A stretch of 23,167 nt of DNA. Origin: JBQTIQ01 sp052387955 (GTDB lineage: Bacteria; Actinomycetota; Acidimicrobiia; Acidimicrobiales; JACDCH01). Of this stretch, positions 15,495-23,167 are shown piece by piece (within the stretch, counting starts at the first letter, position 1; each line of letters begins with the position of its first letter). A program made the position numbers and the translations under genes. The notes below the pieces were generated by a model. The model did no database searches. It worked only from the letters and a program-made list of their open reading frames with translations, and was not told the origin of the DNA. The stretch lies in contig JBQTIQ010000098.1 of NCBI GenBank assembly GCA_052387955.1, positions 1-23,167 of the forward strand. The letters are read 5' to 3'.

Positions 15495-16589
15495 ATGGGG
15501 TTCATCGAGAAGCGCAGCGGTCGCTATCGCGCGCGCTACCGCGATCCGCTCGGACGCCAGCGTTCCGAGACGTTCACACGCAAAGCCGACGCCGAACGGT
15601 TCCTGCGCGAGATGCAGGTCGACATCGAGCGCGGGCGTTGGATCGACCCGGCCGGCGCCGACGTCCCGCTTGCGTCGTGGGCCGAGGAGTTCCTTTCGCT
15701 CGCGCGCCGGCTGTCGCCATCGACGCAGGAGACCTACGCGCGCGATCTCTACCGGTACGTGCTGCCTCGTTTCGGCTCGTACCGCATCGGCCGCCTCCCG
15801 GCCGACGAGATCGAGAACTGGCTCAACGACGAGATCGCGGCTGGCATCGCACCGTCGTCGGTGCATCGGCACTACCGGACGTTGCGCCGGGTCCTGCAGG
15901 TCGCGGTGGAGAAGGAGAAGATCCTCGCCAACCCATGCGACCGCGTGCAGCCGCCCCGCGTGCCAGCGCGGGAGATGGTGTTCCTCACGTGGGAGGACGC
16001 CGTCGACCTCGCGGAGTCGATCAACGAGCGCTACCGGGCGCTCATCTAATCGGCGGTCGACAGTGGTATGCGGTGGTCGGAGCTGGTCGGCCTGCGCCGG
16101 TCGAAGGTCGACCTCAACCGCGGCAAGGTGCGGGTCACCGAGCAGCTGATCCGGCTCGAGTCCGGGGAGTGGCTGCGCAAGGAGCCCAAGACGGCGGCGG
16201 GGGTCCGCTCGATCACGATCTCGCGGGAGACGGCGGCGATCGTGGCGGAGCACGTCGACCGGTTCACCGTGTCGGGCCTCGACTCGCTCGTGTTCCCGAA
16301 CCGGGCCGGCAATCCGCTGATCTCGTCGAGCTTCTGGCAGCACTACTTCAAGCCGGCGCTCGACGCGGTCGGCCTCGCGTGCCGCTTCCACGACCTCAGG
16401 CACACGAGCGTCGCCCTGGCCATCGCGGAAGGGGCCCACCCGAAGGCGATCCAGACCCGCATGGGCCACTCGTCCATCAACGTGACCCTCGACCGGTACG
16501 GCCACCTCTTCCCGGAGCTCGACGAGGCGATCGCCGCCGGGTTCGGCGAGCGGCTGGCGGAGGTCCGACGGCTGCGGGCCGCCGGATGA
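15495..16589 (+). pseudogene. Tyrosine site-specific integrase with one in-frame stop codon
   Basis: This phage/ICE-type integrase is read as one frame of 365 codons, with TAA at 16047-16049 (codon 185). The N-terminal part has the AP2-like arm-binding domain (FIEKRSGRYRARYRDPLGRQ) and the SAM-like core-binding domain (about 55-150). Beyond the stop the same frame resumes with SAVDSGMRWSELVGLR and has the full catalytic set R193, H299-x-x-R302 (HDLRHT), H325 (MGHSS) and Y335 (DRYGH). The stop replaces one residue in the helix just before the first catalytic arginine; a Tyr TAC-to-TAA change would explain it. The start is ATG 15495, with AGGAGG six bases upstream, not the ATG at 15489 that touches it. 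As it stands, the full-length recombinase should not be made, unless by readthrough, a suppressor or sequencing error. Confidence 0.88.
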
Positions 16590-16668
16590 GACCGACAACG
16601 CTCCATCCGCGACTTCGTCACACCCGTTGGCTACGCTCCGAACATCAGTTCTGTCTGGAGGACGAGCC

Positions 16669-16824
16669 ATGGCGAAGAACACCGGCAAGGGTCATCGCGT
16701 CGGCGCCGTGAAGGGCCGGAGCGAGTTCAAGCGCAACGACAACTGGTTCAAGCGCGACACGGGGACCGGCCGGATCATGAACGGCAGCCCGAAGCAGCAC
16801 AAGGGCGTCAGGAACGAGAAGTAG
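16669..16824 (+). CDS. Small basic conserved-type protein (51 aa)
   Basis: It starts at ATG 16669 with GGAGGA eight bases upstream. The product is very rich in Lys/Arg, Gly and Asn: MAKNTGKGHRVGAVKGRSEF, then KRNDNWFKRDTGTGRIMNGS, then PKQHKGVRNEK. There is no membrane segment and no cysteine. I recall similar short proteins ('GxGxRxGxVxxRSQF...W.KRD..TGRFM') annotated as hypothetical in actinobacterial and other genomes, but know no assigned function. It sits between the integrase and the methyltransferase, 75 bases before the latter and in the same direction, so it may share the operon. A nucleic-acid-binding or accessory role is possible only by charge. Confidence 0.7.
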   Translation: MAKNTGKGHRVGAVKGRSEFKRNDNWFKRDTGTGRIMNGSPKQHKGVRNEK

Positions 16825-16854
16825 CCCTCGCCGCTGGCGCCTGACGGCCCACGA

Positions 16855-16898
16855 CCTCTCACTTCCCCCCACAACTCGTTTCAACGAGGAGAGGTTGT
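16855..16898 (+). promoter_or_regulatory. Structured leader enclosing the methyltransferase ribosome site
   Basis: ACAACTCGT (16871-16879) pairs with ACGAG (16884-16888) and TTGT (16895-16898), leaving the Shine-Dalgarno run GAGAGG (16889-16894) as a bulge just before ATG 16900. The same GAGAGG is fully complementary to CCTCTC at 16855-16860, so an alternative fold would bury it. This may limit methyltransferase translation or serve as a protein-binding dyad; function is inferred. Confidence 0.45.
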
Positions 16899-16899
16899 C

Positions 16900-17973
16900 A
16901 TGCCGCGCCCCGGGATGGTCACGTTGCCCTTCGCCCGTTCAGCATCCGCTTCACGAGAATCTGGCGTCACTAGCGTCGGGAAGGTGCCCGTGCTCGACAT
17001 CTTCTCGGGTGCCGGAGGTCTGTCGGTCGGCCTCGAGCAGGCTGGCTTCGACATCGTCGCCGGCGCGGAGTGGGACCGAGACGCGTGTGAGACCTTCGCC
17101 AAGGCGCACCCGGCTGCGGATCTCATCGAGGGCGACGTCAACGCGATCGACTTCCGGCGCTGGCGCGGCGATGTCGAGGTCGTGGTCGGTGGTCCGCCGT
17201 GCCAGCCTTGGAGTACCGGAGGCAAGCGACTCGGCGCCGACGATCCCCGAGACGGCTGGCCGGCGTTCCTGCGTGCGCTGCGTGAGGTTCGTCCCCGAGC
17301 CTTCGTCGCGGAGAACGTTGCCGGCTTCGCCGCTGGCGCGCGGAAGGCGCACTTCGACGCGCTGGTCGCCGAGCTGCGTGCACTCCGGTTTCGTGTCACC
17401 GCGAAGGTGGTCAACGCCGCCGACTACGGCGTACCGCAGAAGCGCCAACGGATGCTGATCGTCGGTGTTCGGGGGGGTGAGGACTTCGCGTTCCCGGTCC
17501 CGGCGTTCGGCCCCGAGAGAGATCAGCCGTGGCGCGTTGCTGGCGACGTCATCGGCTCCGATCCGATCGGCGTGCCCAACCCGTCGATCGTGACGTACGC
17601 CCGCTGCCCCGATCTCCGGCCCAACCCGTACGACGGCCACGTCTACAACGGCGGCGGCCGCCCGATGGACCTCACTAGGCCCGCACCGACGCTGCTCGCC
17701 AGCATGGGCGGCAACAAGACGCCGTGGGTGGACACACTCGGGCTCGTCCCCGAATACCACGCGCACCTGCTGGCCGGAGGCAAGCCACGAAGCGGACGCG
17801 TACCGGGCGCCCGCCGCGTTACCGTCGACGAAGTCGCCCTCCTGCAGACGTTCCCGCCAGGCATGCACTTCGCCGGGCCGCGGTCGAGCTGCTACCGCCA
17901 GATCGGCAACGCGGTACCACCGTCGCTCGCTCGTGAGATCGGTCTGGCCTTGCGCGCGACGCTGGAAGGCTGA
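16900..17973 (+). CDS. DNA (cytosine-5-)-methyltransferase
   Basis: This 357-residue S-adenosylmethionine-dependent enzyme methylates C5 of cytosine in a specific DNA site. The motifs are in order: I LDIFSGAGGLSVGLEQAGF (32-50), IV GGPPCQPWS with nucleophile C101, VI VAENVAGF, and VIII QKRQRMLIVG. The variable recognition region is about 225-310, followed by IX and X (YRQIGNAVPPSLAREIG) at the end. All are intact. ATG 16900 has GAGAGG five bases before it; the roughly 27 residues ahead of motif I have no visible domain. The recognition site cannot be read from the sequence. The stop overlaps the next ATG by one base (TGATG), and a Vsr gene follows, so it is the methylase of a three-gene restriction operon. 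No upstream controller (C) gene is seen. Confidence 0.95.
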   Translation: MPRPGMVTLPFARSASASRESGVTSVGKVPVLDIFSGAGGLSVGLEQAGFDIVAGAEWDRDACETFAKAHPAADLIEGDVNAIDFRRWRGDVEVVVGGPPCQPWSTGGKRLGADDPRDGWPAFLRALREVRPRAFVAENVAGFAAGARKAHFDALVAELRALRFRVTAKVVNAADYGVPQKRQRMLIVGVRGGEDFAFPVPAFGPERDQPWRVAGDVIGSDPIGVPNPSIVTYARCPDLRPNPYDGHVYNGGGRPMDLTRPAPTLLASMGGNKTPWVDTLGLVPEYHAHLLAGGKPRSGRVPGARRVTVDEVALLQTFPPGMHFAGPRSSCYRQIGNAVPPSLAREIGLALRATLEG

Positions 17974-19064
17974 TGCCAGGGACCGACGACTTCGTCGAGG
18001 CGGTCACGACGGCGAGCAGCTGGGACGATCGAGTAGCGCAAGTCCGGCGGATCGCCGATCAAGTGGCGCGCTCAGACCAGCCGGCTGTGTACGCGGCCGT
18101 CGCACGTGCCTTCTACGCGCCGAACCTCACCTACGAGTTCTCCGAGGTCGCTTGGCCACCGAGTATGACCGAGGACGCGTTCGAAGAGGTGTACGCGGAG
18201 GCGGTCCAGCACACCGACGCGTTCACCCGCGTCTCGACCGACGACCTCGCTGCGATGCTCGCCACGGTGCCGCGCACGCTGCGAGTGCTTCGCCTCATCC
18301 TCGGCTTCACGCAGCAGGAGTTCGCGGCCGCGACCAGCGACGCCGGGTTGCCCGTGAGCGAAAGCTCGATCAAGACGATGGAGCGAGGGGGCAGGCCGCG
18401 CAACGCCGCTGAGGTCACCGCGCGCTGTGCAGCGACCGTCACACAGATCGTTGAGGGCGACCTCTATCCGCCGCATAAGCCCGGGACGCTGCGTACCAAG
18501 CTCCAGAAGCCCGACACTGAGGACGGCTGGGCGGGCGTTCGGCGGTTCGCCGCAGAGGGTGTGCCGTACTCCGTGCTGCTGCACCAACGCCTGTTCGGCG
18601 GCGCGTTCCGTCAGCTCTCCGACTCCGGCGCTGCTGGCGTCGGCAAGGTTCTCGAGGATGCTGTCGGTGCTCTACTCGACTCCGGCGGGATCGATTACGT
18701 GCGCACGGGATCGAGCCGGAAGGACAAGCAACAGGTCGCTGAGCGCTTCGGGCTCACATTGAACCTCGTGCCGGACTTCGTGATCCACAAGCGTGGCGCG
18801 CTGAGGGCGTTCCTCGAGTGCAAGAGCATCAACGACGGCGGCACTGCCCGAGACAAGGCGTCAAGGTTCCAGAACTACCGGCGCGAGGCGGAGCGCCGCG
18901 GCGGTATACCAGTGATAGCGGTGCTCAATGGCAAGGGCTGGGAGCGCGCCGGGGACGCGCTTGGGCCGGTCGTGCGCGACTGCGACGGTCGCGTGTTCAC
19001 CCCGGCAACCCTCAATGAGCTCCTGGCGGTGGACCCGTTCCCTCAGCTCATGACGGAGCCCTGA
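17973..19064 (+). CDS. Probable type II restriction endonuclease, PD-(D/E)XK nuclease with internal XRE-type HTH
   Basis: The protein has 363 residues, and its start overlaps the methyltransferase stop by one base. Residues about 98-145 read like an XRE/Cro helix-turn-helix: LRVLRLILGFTQQEFAAATS followed by VSESSIKTMERGGRPRNAAE. The C-terminal part has a PD-(D/E)XK nuclease core: a helix with E228 (GKVLEDAVGALL), P267-D268 in LVPDFVIHK, then E282-C283-K284 in AFLECKS. These are followed by a helix and the strand GIPVIAVLNGKGW. I do not recognise a named restriction enzyme family; the call rests on the motif and on its place between a C5 methyltransferase and Vsr. The HTH could be the sequence-reading part, or could make the enzyme its own regulator, replacing the missing C protein. 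A McrBC/Mrr-like methyl-dependent nuclease is the main alternative, made less likely by the tight pairing with a methylase. Confidence 0.72.
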   Translation: MPGTDDFVEAVTTASSWDDRVAQVRRIADQVARSDQPAVYAAVARAFYAPNLTYEFSEVAWPPSMTEDAFEEVYAEAVQHTDAFTRVSTDDLAAMLATVPRTLRVLRLILGFTQQEFAAATSDAGLPVSESSIKTMERGGRPRNAAEVTARCAATVTQIVEGDLYPPHKPGTLRTKLQKPDTEDGWAGVRRFAAEGVPYSVLLHQRLFGGAFRQLSDSGAAGVGKVLEDAVGALLDSGGIDYVRTGSSRKDKQQVAERFGLTLNLVPDFVIHKRGALRAFLECKSINDGGTARDKASRFQNYRREAERRGGIPVIAVLNGKGWERAGDALGPVVRDCDGRVFTPATLNELLAVDPFPQLMTEP

Positions 19065-19084
19065 CGCCCCGGTAGCTTCGAACC

Positions 19085-19528
19085 ATGCCGGAGCGGTGGA
19101 GAGCACCGTTCGCGTCGTCCGATGCAGTGCAGCGCCGTATGAGCGCGCAACGGAGCAGAGACACCGCGCCGGAGTTGGCGCTCCGACGGGTGCTCCACGC
19201 CAAGGGGATGCGCTACCGCGTTCATGCGACGCCACTCCCTGGACTGCGACGCAAAGCGGACATCGTCTTCCCACGGGCTCGCGTCGCCGTGTTCGTCGAT
19301 GGCTGCTTCTGGCACGGCTGCTCCGAGCACGGCCGCCGGCGTCACGACGTGAACTCGTGGTACTGGCCCGAGAAGATCACCAGGAACCAGCGGCGGGACG
19401 CCGACAGCGATGCCCAGTTGACGGAGGCCGGCTGGACAGTGGTTCGCGTGTGGGAGCACGAGTCGCCGATGGCGGCGGCGGAGCGGATCGCCGAGGCCGT
19501 GCGAGCGGGCGCTCGCGGCTCCGGCTGA
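19085..19528 (+). CDS. vsr: Very short patch repair (Vsr) mismatch endonuclease
   Basis: This 147-residue enzyme nicks DNA 5' of the T in T:G mismatches that arise when 5-methylcytosine deaminates, protecting the methylase target site. Recognisable parts are RSRDTAPELALRRVLHAKGM (23-42), RRKADIVFPRARVAVFVDGC (55-74) with the metal ligand D59, FWHGC at 75-79 with the conserved His and zinc-type ligands, and WYWPEKITRN (92-101). The C-terminal GWTVVRVWEHE is also typical. The gene starts 20 bases after the candidate endonuclease and completes the methylase-nuclease-repair operon. Its presence supports the methyltransferase being a C5-cytosine enzyme. It has no strong Shine-Dalgarno sequence. 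It converges with the relaxase gene, 68 bases apart. Confidence 0.95.
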   Translation: MPERWRAPFASSDAVQRRMSAQRSRDTAPELALRRVLHAKGMRYRVHATPLPGLRRKADIVFPRARVAVFVDGCFWHGCSEHGRRRHDVNSWYWPEKITRNQRRDADSDAQLTEAGWTVVRVWEHESPMAAAERIAEAVRAGARGSG

Positions 19529-19596
19529 CGTGGCCGGAGCGACAGGTAGTCGAGCCGGACACGCTGTGCCGCTTGGTGGCAGGCCAGTGGCCTTCC

Positions 19597-22570
19597 TCAC
19601 CGGCCGGGTGGCGGGATGCTGGGTGCTCGGCCGAGCGACCTTGCCGGGCGCTGTGTGGCGAGCCGATCGAGGCGATCCCTCAGCCGGGCAGCGCTCACGG
19701 CTCGCTCCGCCCGCTCGACATCGCTCTTTCGGGCCTCGATCTCGGATGTGAACGGCGCGGCGGCGCGCGCCACCGCGGCGTAGCGGTCACTGGCCGCGGC
19801 GAGCGCAACCGCTGCGGCCTTGACGCGCTCGGTTGGGCCGCGGCGGCGCAGCCTGGGTGCATCGCGGAGCGCGCGGCGGGCCGCGCGTGCCTCGGCGTCG
19901 GCCGCCTGGAGTGCGGCGCTCGCGTCGCCGAGCCTTCGCACCGCTGGCGCGCCGTTTCGGCGCGCGTCCTCCAGTGCCCGGCGGGCGCGGGCGAGCGTGC
20001 GCTCCGGTCCGTCGGGGACGTCGTCGCCACGCTCGCCGCGCACCTGATCGGCGAGGACGCGCCGTTGAGCAACGGCTGGGAGGTCGACGCGGTCGTTGGT
20101 GAGGACGTGTTCGAGGACGTCGCGGGCTTCGTCATCGCCCGACGTCACGACGAGCAGCCGGTTCTCGTCACGTCCGCGGGTCGCGCCGACGTACAGGCTG
20201 CGGTGGCTCGTCGCAGCGGTGATGAGGGTGAGGCTGACCTCGACCGTGTCCCCCTGGTGGCCGTGGGCGGTGCCGGCGTAGCCCAGCTCCACCTTCGTGC
20301 GGACGTAGTCGGCAGGGAGCGTGACCATGCCGTGACCGCCAATGTGGGACACGGTGAGCTGGCCGTCGCCGTGCACGGCGGCCACGCACCAGCGCTCGCG
20401 GTTGCGGACGGGCTGTCCGTTGTCGGTGATGAGCGTGCGGTCGTTGCGCCGGGTCACGACGATGTCGCCGGTCGAGGCCGTCGCCCCGTCGGCGACTCGG
20501 GCGCCGACCGATCCGAGATCGCCGCGCGCATCGCGCTCGCGCTGGATCGCGGCGTTGAGCGCCGCCACGTGCTCGTTCGTCTCCGCAGTGACCGCGACGG
20601 AACGACCGGCCGATGCGTCATCGGACCAGCGGCGGGCGACGTCGTCGAGCAGAGCAGGAAGGTCACCGGACTCGACGCGGTCGTGGTCGAAATAGGCGTC
20701 GAGGGCTTCGGCGCGCCCATGCCGCAGACGAAGGGTCGCGGTCTGTTCCCAACGGTGGCGGAAGCGGTGGATCGTCGCGAGCTCGTGGACGCGGCCGGAC
20801 CGGCACAGCTCGTCGAACATGCCGCCGCGCCCGACTGCTTGGAGTTGACGCGGATCGCCGACAAGGACCAGCCGCCACCGCTGCGCGGCGGCCAAGGCGA
20901 CCAGCAGATCGAGTGAGCTGGTCCCCAACATCCCGGCCTCGTCGACGACAACCGTCGTCCCAGGAGCGAGGGCATACGGCGCGCGCGGACGGCCGTCCCG
21001 CCACTCGTAGAGCAGCTTGGCGACGGTGTCGGCAGGAATCGAGGTCTCGTCGTGGAGCACCTTCGCCGCCTTGGCGGTCGGGGCGACACCGAACACACGG
21101 CGGCGCTGGCGGGCGAGGTCATCCGCGGCACGCCGGAGGGCTGTGGTCTTGCCGGTGCCGGCCGGCCCCACGACGAGCGCGAACGGATCTTCTCCGGCGA
21201 CTGCTGCTGCCGCGGCAGCTTGGAGGACGTCGAGCCCCTCGCGCCGGATCGTCGGCGACGGCGCTGGCGGCTGGGCGTGGGCGCCGGCGGCGAAGGCGAG
21301 GATGCGCTCCTCCTGGTCGAGGATGCCCGCGCTGGTGAGGTGGGGCCTCGCTCGGGGCGATCCACAGTGAGCGTCCGTCGGAGGCGCGCGTCGACCCGCG
21401 GTGGTCCGGATCGAGCCTGGTGCAGACCCCGGTCACGGCGTCGGTGGCACGCTCGAGCGCCGCAGACCACCGCTGGCCAGGAATGTCCGGACGCGCGGGC
21501 GTGAGGTCGCAGATCACCTTGAGGATGTCCGCCCTCGTCCAGGTCGATCCGGCGGCGGAGAGCTCATCGACGACGGCCGTGGCCGTCGGTTGCTCCTGCG
21601 CCGGCGCGTCACGCCCCACGCCGCGGAGCCGCTCGCCGAGGCGGCCACCGGTCCACCCGAGTGCTCGTGCTTCGTCCTGCCAGCCGTCGACGAGCTGGTC
21701 GACGGCCGCGCCGCTCTTGGCTGGCCGTGAGTCCTCGGCGGCCTCGCGGGCGATGGCGGCTCGCTCCCAGCGGGTCGGGTCACGGCCCTCTCGGTCGCGG
21801 AAGGCTTCGATCTTGCGGGCGAGCAGCTCCTCGACCTGAGCGGTCCGCTTCGAGAACGCGTCGAGGAGTTCCCGTGGCATCCCGGCGATCTCAGCCTGGC
21901 CGTTGACGATCGGCTCCCATGCGACTCCGTAGCGGTGGGTCAGCTCGGCCCGCAGCACCGACTGGTACAGCCCACCGAGGGCGCGCTGGTGGCGCTTCAG
22001 GTACCTGCCATCGAGGGCCATCCAGCGCCCGTTCGGTGCGGTGACCTTCGCCGCGACGACGACGTGGGTGTGCAGCTGCGGGTCGTCCTCGCGGGAGGTG
22101 CCCTGCTGGAAGACCGCCATCGTCAGGCCCTCGGCGTCCGGGTGTTGGCGTTCACCGTTCACGCGGATGCGGGTCGTGGCGCCGTAGTGCTCCAAGTGCT
22201 CGAGCGCGGCGCGCACGGCGAGGTCGTGCGCCTCGACGAGCCCAGGATCGCCGGTGAGCGCCCACCACACCGACAGCGACTTCGGGGCCGAGAAGGTCGC
22301 ATCGAACCCGGCGACAGCGCGGATGAGCCGACCCTTGGCGTGGACGCGATCGACGAGCGGCCGGCCGAGTCGTGTCCCCGTTGCGGGGTCACGGCCGTTG
22401 AGGACCGCCTCGAGGTGGTCGGTCGACACCGTGCCCGACAGCCCGAGCGCATCGGCTTGGCGGCCGAGCCAGTGGCCTTCGCTCTCCGGGCCGTCCTGCG
22501 CGAGGTAGCGCGTGTAATAGCGAGCCGATTCGCGCGCCGAGCTCGCGTAGAGCGTCGTCACTCGCAGCAC
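19597..22570 (-). pseudogene. MobF (TrwC/TraA-type) conjugative relaxase-helicase, frameshifted
   Basis: This protein nicks the transfer origin and unwinds plasmid or ICE DNA for conjugation. I start it at GTG 22570, just before LRVTTLYASSARESARYYTR, with a G-rich site upstream; the frame's 75 extra upstream codons look non-coding. The relaxase domain has the tyrosines Y18/Y19/Y22, FDATFSAPKSLSVWWAL (89-105) and the metal motif QLHTHVVV (166-172). The helicase half has Walker A GPAGTGKTT, Walker B VVVDEAGML, GYAGTAHGHQGDTVEV and YVGATRGRDENRLLV, followed by a coiled, Ala/Arg-rich tail. The two halves are in different frames, meeting at about 21340-21355. The span is 2974 bases (991 codons plus one). 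Removing one base from the run of four Cs (plus-strand G 21342-21345) restores SLWIAPSEAHLTSAGILDQE, so a single inserted base fits best. This is either decay or sequencing error. Confidence 0.88.
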
Positions 22571-23086
22571 GCGCGCCCCCTGCCGCCGGCGGGCACTTGT
22601 CTGTCCTGCTGTTGGGTTCGGGAGGGGTTGAGGCCGTGAGTGCGCATGGGCTTCTCGGGGTTGTACGTCGACTGGTCGCGGGCGCGGAAGGACTTCGTTG
22701 GTGCGCGGTTCACGGCGGTGATCGGCGGTCGACGAAAGTGATGCTGCGGGTCGGCGCCGGGCGCGAACCGGCGCAGCGGTCGACGTCGCGCTCACGTCCG
22801 TGGTCCGCGATGTCGCCAGGACGGTCGCCGCGGGGCTTGCAGGAGCGTGGCTGCAAACGGCAGCGCGAGATCGGCCGCCGCCATCCGGCCTAGTGACGTG
22901 AGGAGCCGCGTCGCGAACTGCAGGAGGAAATCGGTCTCCCTTTGCCGCCGAACGCGGCCTAGTTGCGGTGAGGGGCTCGCTCCGGGCGTCTCGCGAAGAA
23001 GTCGGCCCCGCCGGTGAGAGGTTTCGGCCCGCTCAACGGCCCTAGTGGTCCGTCGCTGAAATAGCAAGGTAGGTTAGGCTGGCGGC
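22571..23086. other. Gene-free stretch upstream of the relaxase, possible oriT region
   Basis: No open frame here has family features. A 33-codon frame at 22640-22741 (+), beginning VRMGFSGLYVDWSRARKDFV, is the only short one with a coding-like look, and I do not recognise it. A small perfect stem GCTGC-AAACG-GCAGC lies at 22850-22864, followed by the degenerate repeats at 22867-23046. Stretches just upstream of MobF relaxases often hold the transfer origin, which would fit, but no nic site is identified. Confidence 0.4.
22867..23046 (+). repeat. Degenerate tandem blocks opening GA(A/G)(A/-)TCGG and closing CGGCCTAGT
   Basis: Three blocks start with GAGATCGG (22867), GAAATCGG (22927) and GAAGTCGG (22998). 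They end with CGGCCTAGT (22886-22894), CGGCCTAGT (22955-22963) and CGGCCCTAGT (23037-23046). The first two are followed by a G/A-rich GTGAGG. Spacing is about 60-83 bases. Meaning unknown: iteron-like, transfer origin or family-specific intergenic repeat. Confidence 0.45.
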
Positions 23087-23167
23087 ATGCCAGTGTTGAC
23101 TGCACCTGCGCTGCGGGTGACGAGGAAGCAGCGAGTGGGGCTGGAGCGGTTGGCCAAGTCGTCGTCG
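23087..23167 (+). CDS. IS630-type transposase, first 27 codons (runs off the window)
   Basis: The ATG at 23087 opens MPVLTAPALRVTRKQRVGLE followed by RLAKSSS, which matches the N-terminal pattern of IS630-family transposases ('L-x-x-T-x-x-(E/Q)-R-x-x-L-x-R-L-A-(R/K)-(S/A)'). The rest, including the HTH and DDE domain, lies beyond the edge. The 40 bases before it are less G+C-rich and probably contain the left inverted repeat and promoter. The preceding CCTAG (23041-23045) holds a TA that fits IS630 target preference. Confidence 0.7.
   Translation, partial: MPVLTAPALRVTRKQRVGLERLAKSSS

Larger units (their letters stand above)
15319..23167. mobile_element. Integrated element at tRNA-Cys carrying a restriction-modification operon
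   Basis: The segment starts with a tRNA-adjacent (broken) integrase. It carries a methyltransferase, a candidate restriction enzyme, Vsr and a (broken) conjugative relaxase, and is interrupted on the right by an IS630-type element. Codon and base use are slightly less G+C-rich than in the core genes. The right end is outside the window. The presence of a MobF-type relaxase suggests an integrative conjugative or mobilisable element, or plasmid DNA captured at the tRNA. Confidence 0.65.

Noticed and set aside
16068..16589. The integrase C-terminal part as an independent gene
   Set aside because: It has no ribosome site and begins exactly at the catalytic arginine loop in the same frame as the upstream half, so it is the rest of one gene interrupted by a stop.
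22571..22795. An N-terminal extension of the relaxase by 75 residues
   Set aside because: The extension is Arg/Pro/Ser-rich without motifs, while the MobF pattern begins right at the GTG of 22570 with a G-rich site before it.
1..23167. CRISPR array, rRNA genes or prophage structural genes
   Set aside because: No regularly spaced identical repeats of 25-40 bases, no rRNA-like segments and no capsid or tail gene patterns were seen.

Overview
The window is high-GC DNA from an actinobacterium. An Acidimicrobiia-like lineage is a reasonable guess but is not proven. The evidence is the strong G/C bias at third codon positions, the actinobacterial MurT-GatD pair, an F420-type luciferase-like oxidoreductase, a MmyB-type XRE regulator and a DinB/mycothiol-type protein. 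The window is a stretch of ordinary chromosome (about 1.1-15.3 kb) between two accessory segments.

Left accessory edge (1-1.1 kb): the first codons of a probable ISAzo13-like transposase lie directly behind an N-terminal reverse transcriptase fragment that has lost its catalytic half. Next come a hairpin-rich stretch without genes, a short segment resembling a tRNA 3' end (22 of 25 alignment columns match the tRNA-Cys gene later in the window), and a DUF433 C-terminal remnant. This looks like the worn edge of an integrated element.

Chromosomal core (1.16-15.26 kb): aldehyde dehydrogenase; XRE/MmyB regulator preceded by a long inverted repeat; a PcaB/adenylosuccinate-lyase-type lyase and a DJ-1/PfpI protein (both minus strand); a three-His-box acyl desaturase; enoyl-CoA hydratase; DinB-like protein; CPA2 cation/proton antiporter with a universal-stress-like tail; a P-loop kinase fused to an LLM flavin/F420 oxidoreductase (minus strand, with an apparent internal translation start for the second domain); and murT-gatD, which overlap by ATGA and amidate lipid II.

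Right accessory island (15.3 kb to the end): tRNA-Cys(GCA), its 3' end being the likely attachment site, is followed by three CGCTCCCA repeats at an exact 11-bp period and a tyrosine integrase broken by one in-frame TAA. The cargo is a small basic protein, a C5-cytosine methyltransferase, a probable PD-(D/E)XK restriction enzyme carrying an internal XRE-type helix-turn-helix, and a Vsr mismatch endonuclease: a compact restriction-modification-repair operon. Convergent to it is a TrwC/TraA-type relaxase-helicase broken by what looks like one extra C. Upstream of the relaxase is a gene-free, repeat-bearing stretch (possible oriT region), and the window ends in the first 27 codons of an IS630-type transposase. 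The mobility genes (integrase, relaxase) are disrupted while the restriction-modification cargo is intact, which suggests an immobilised island retained for its cargo.
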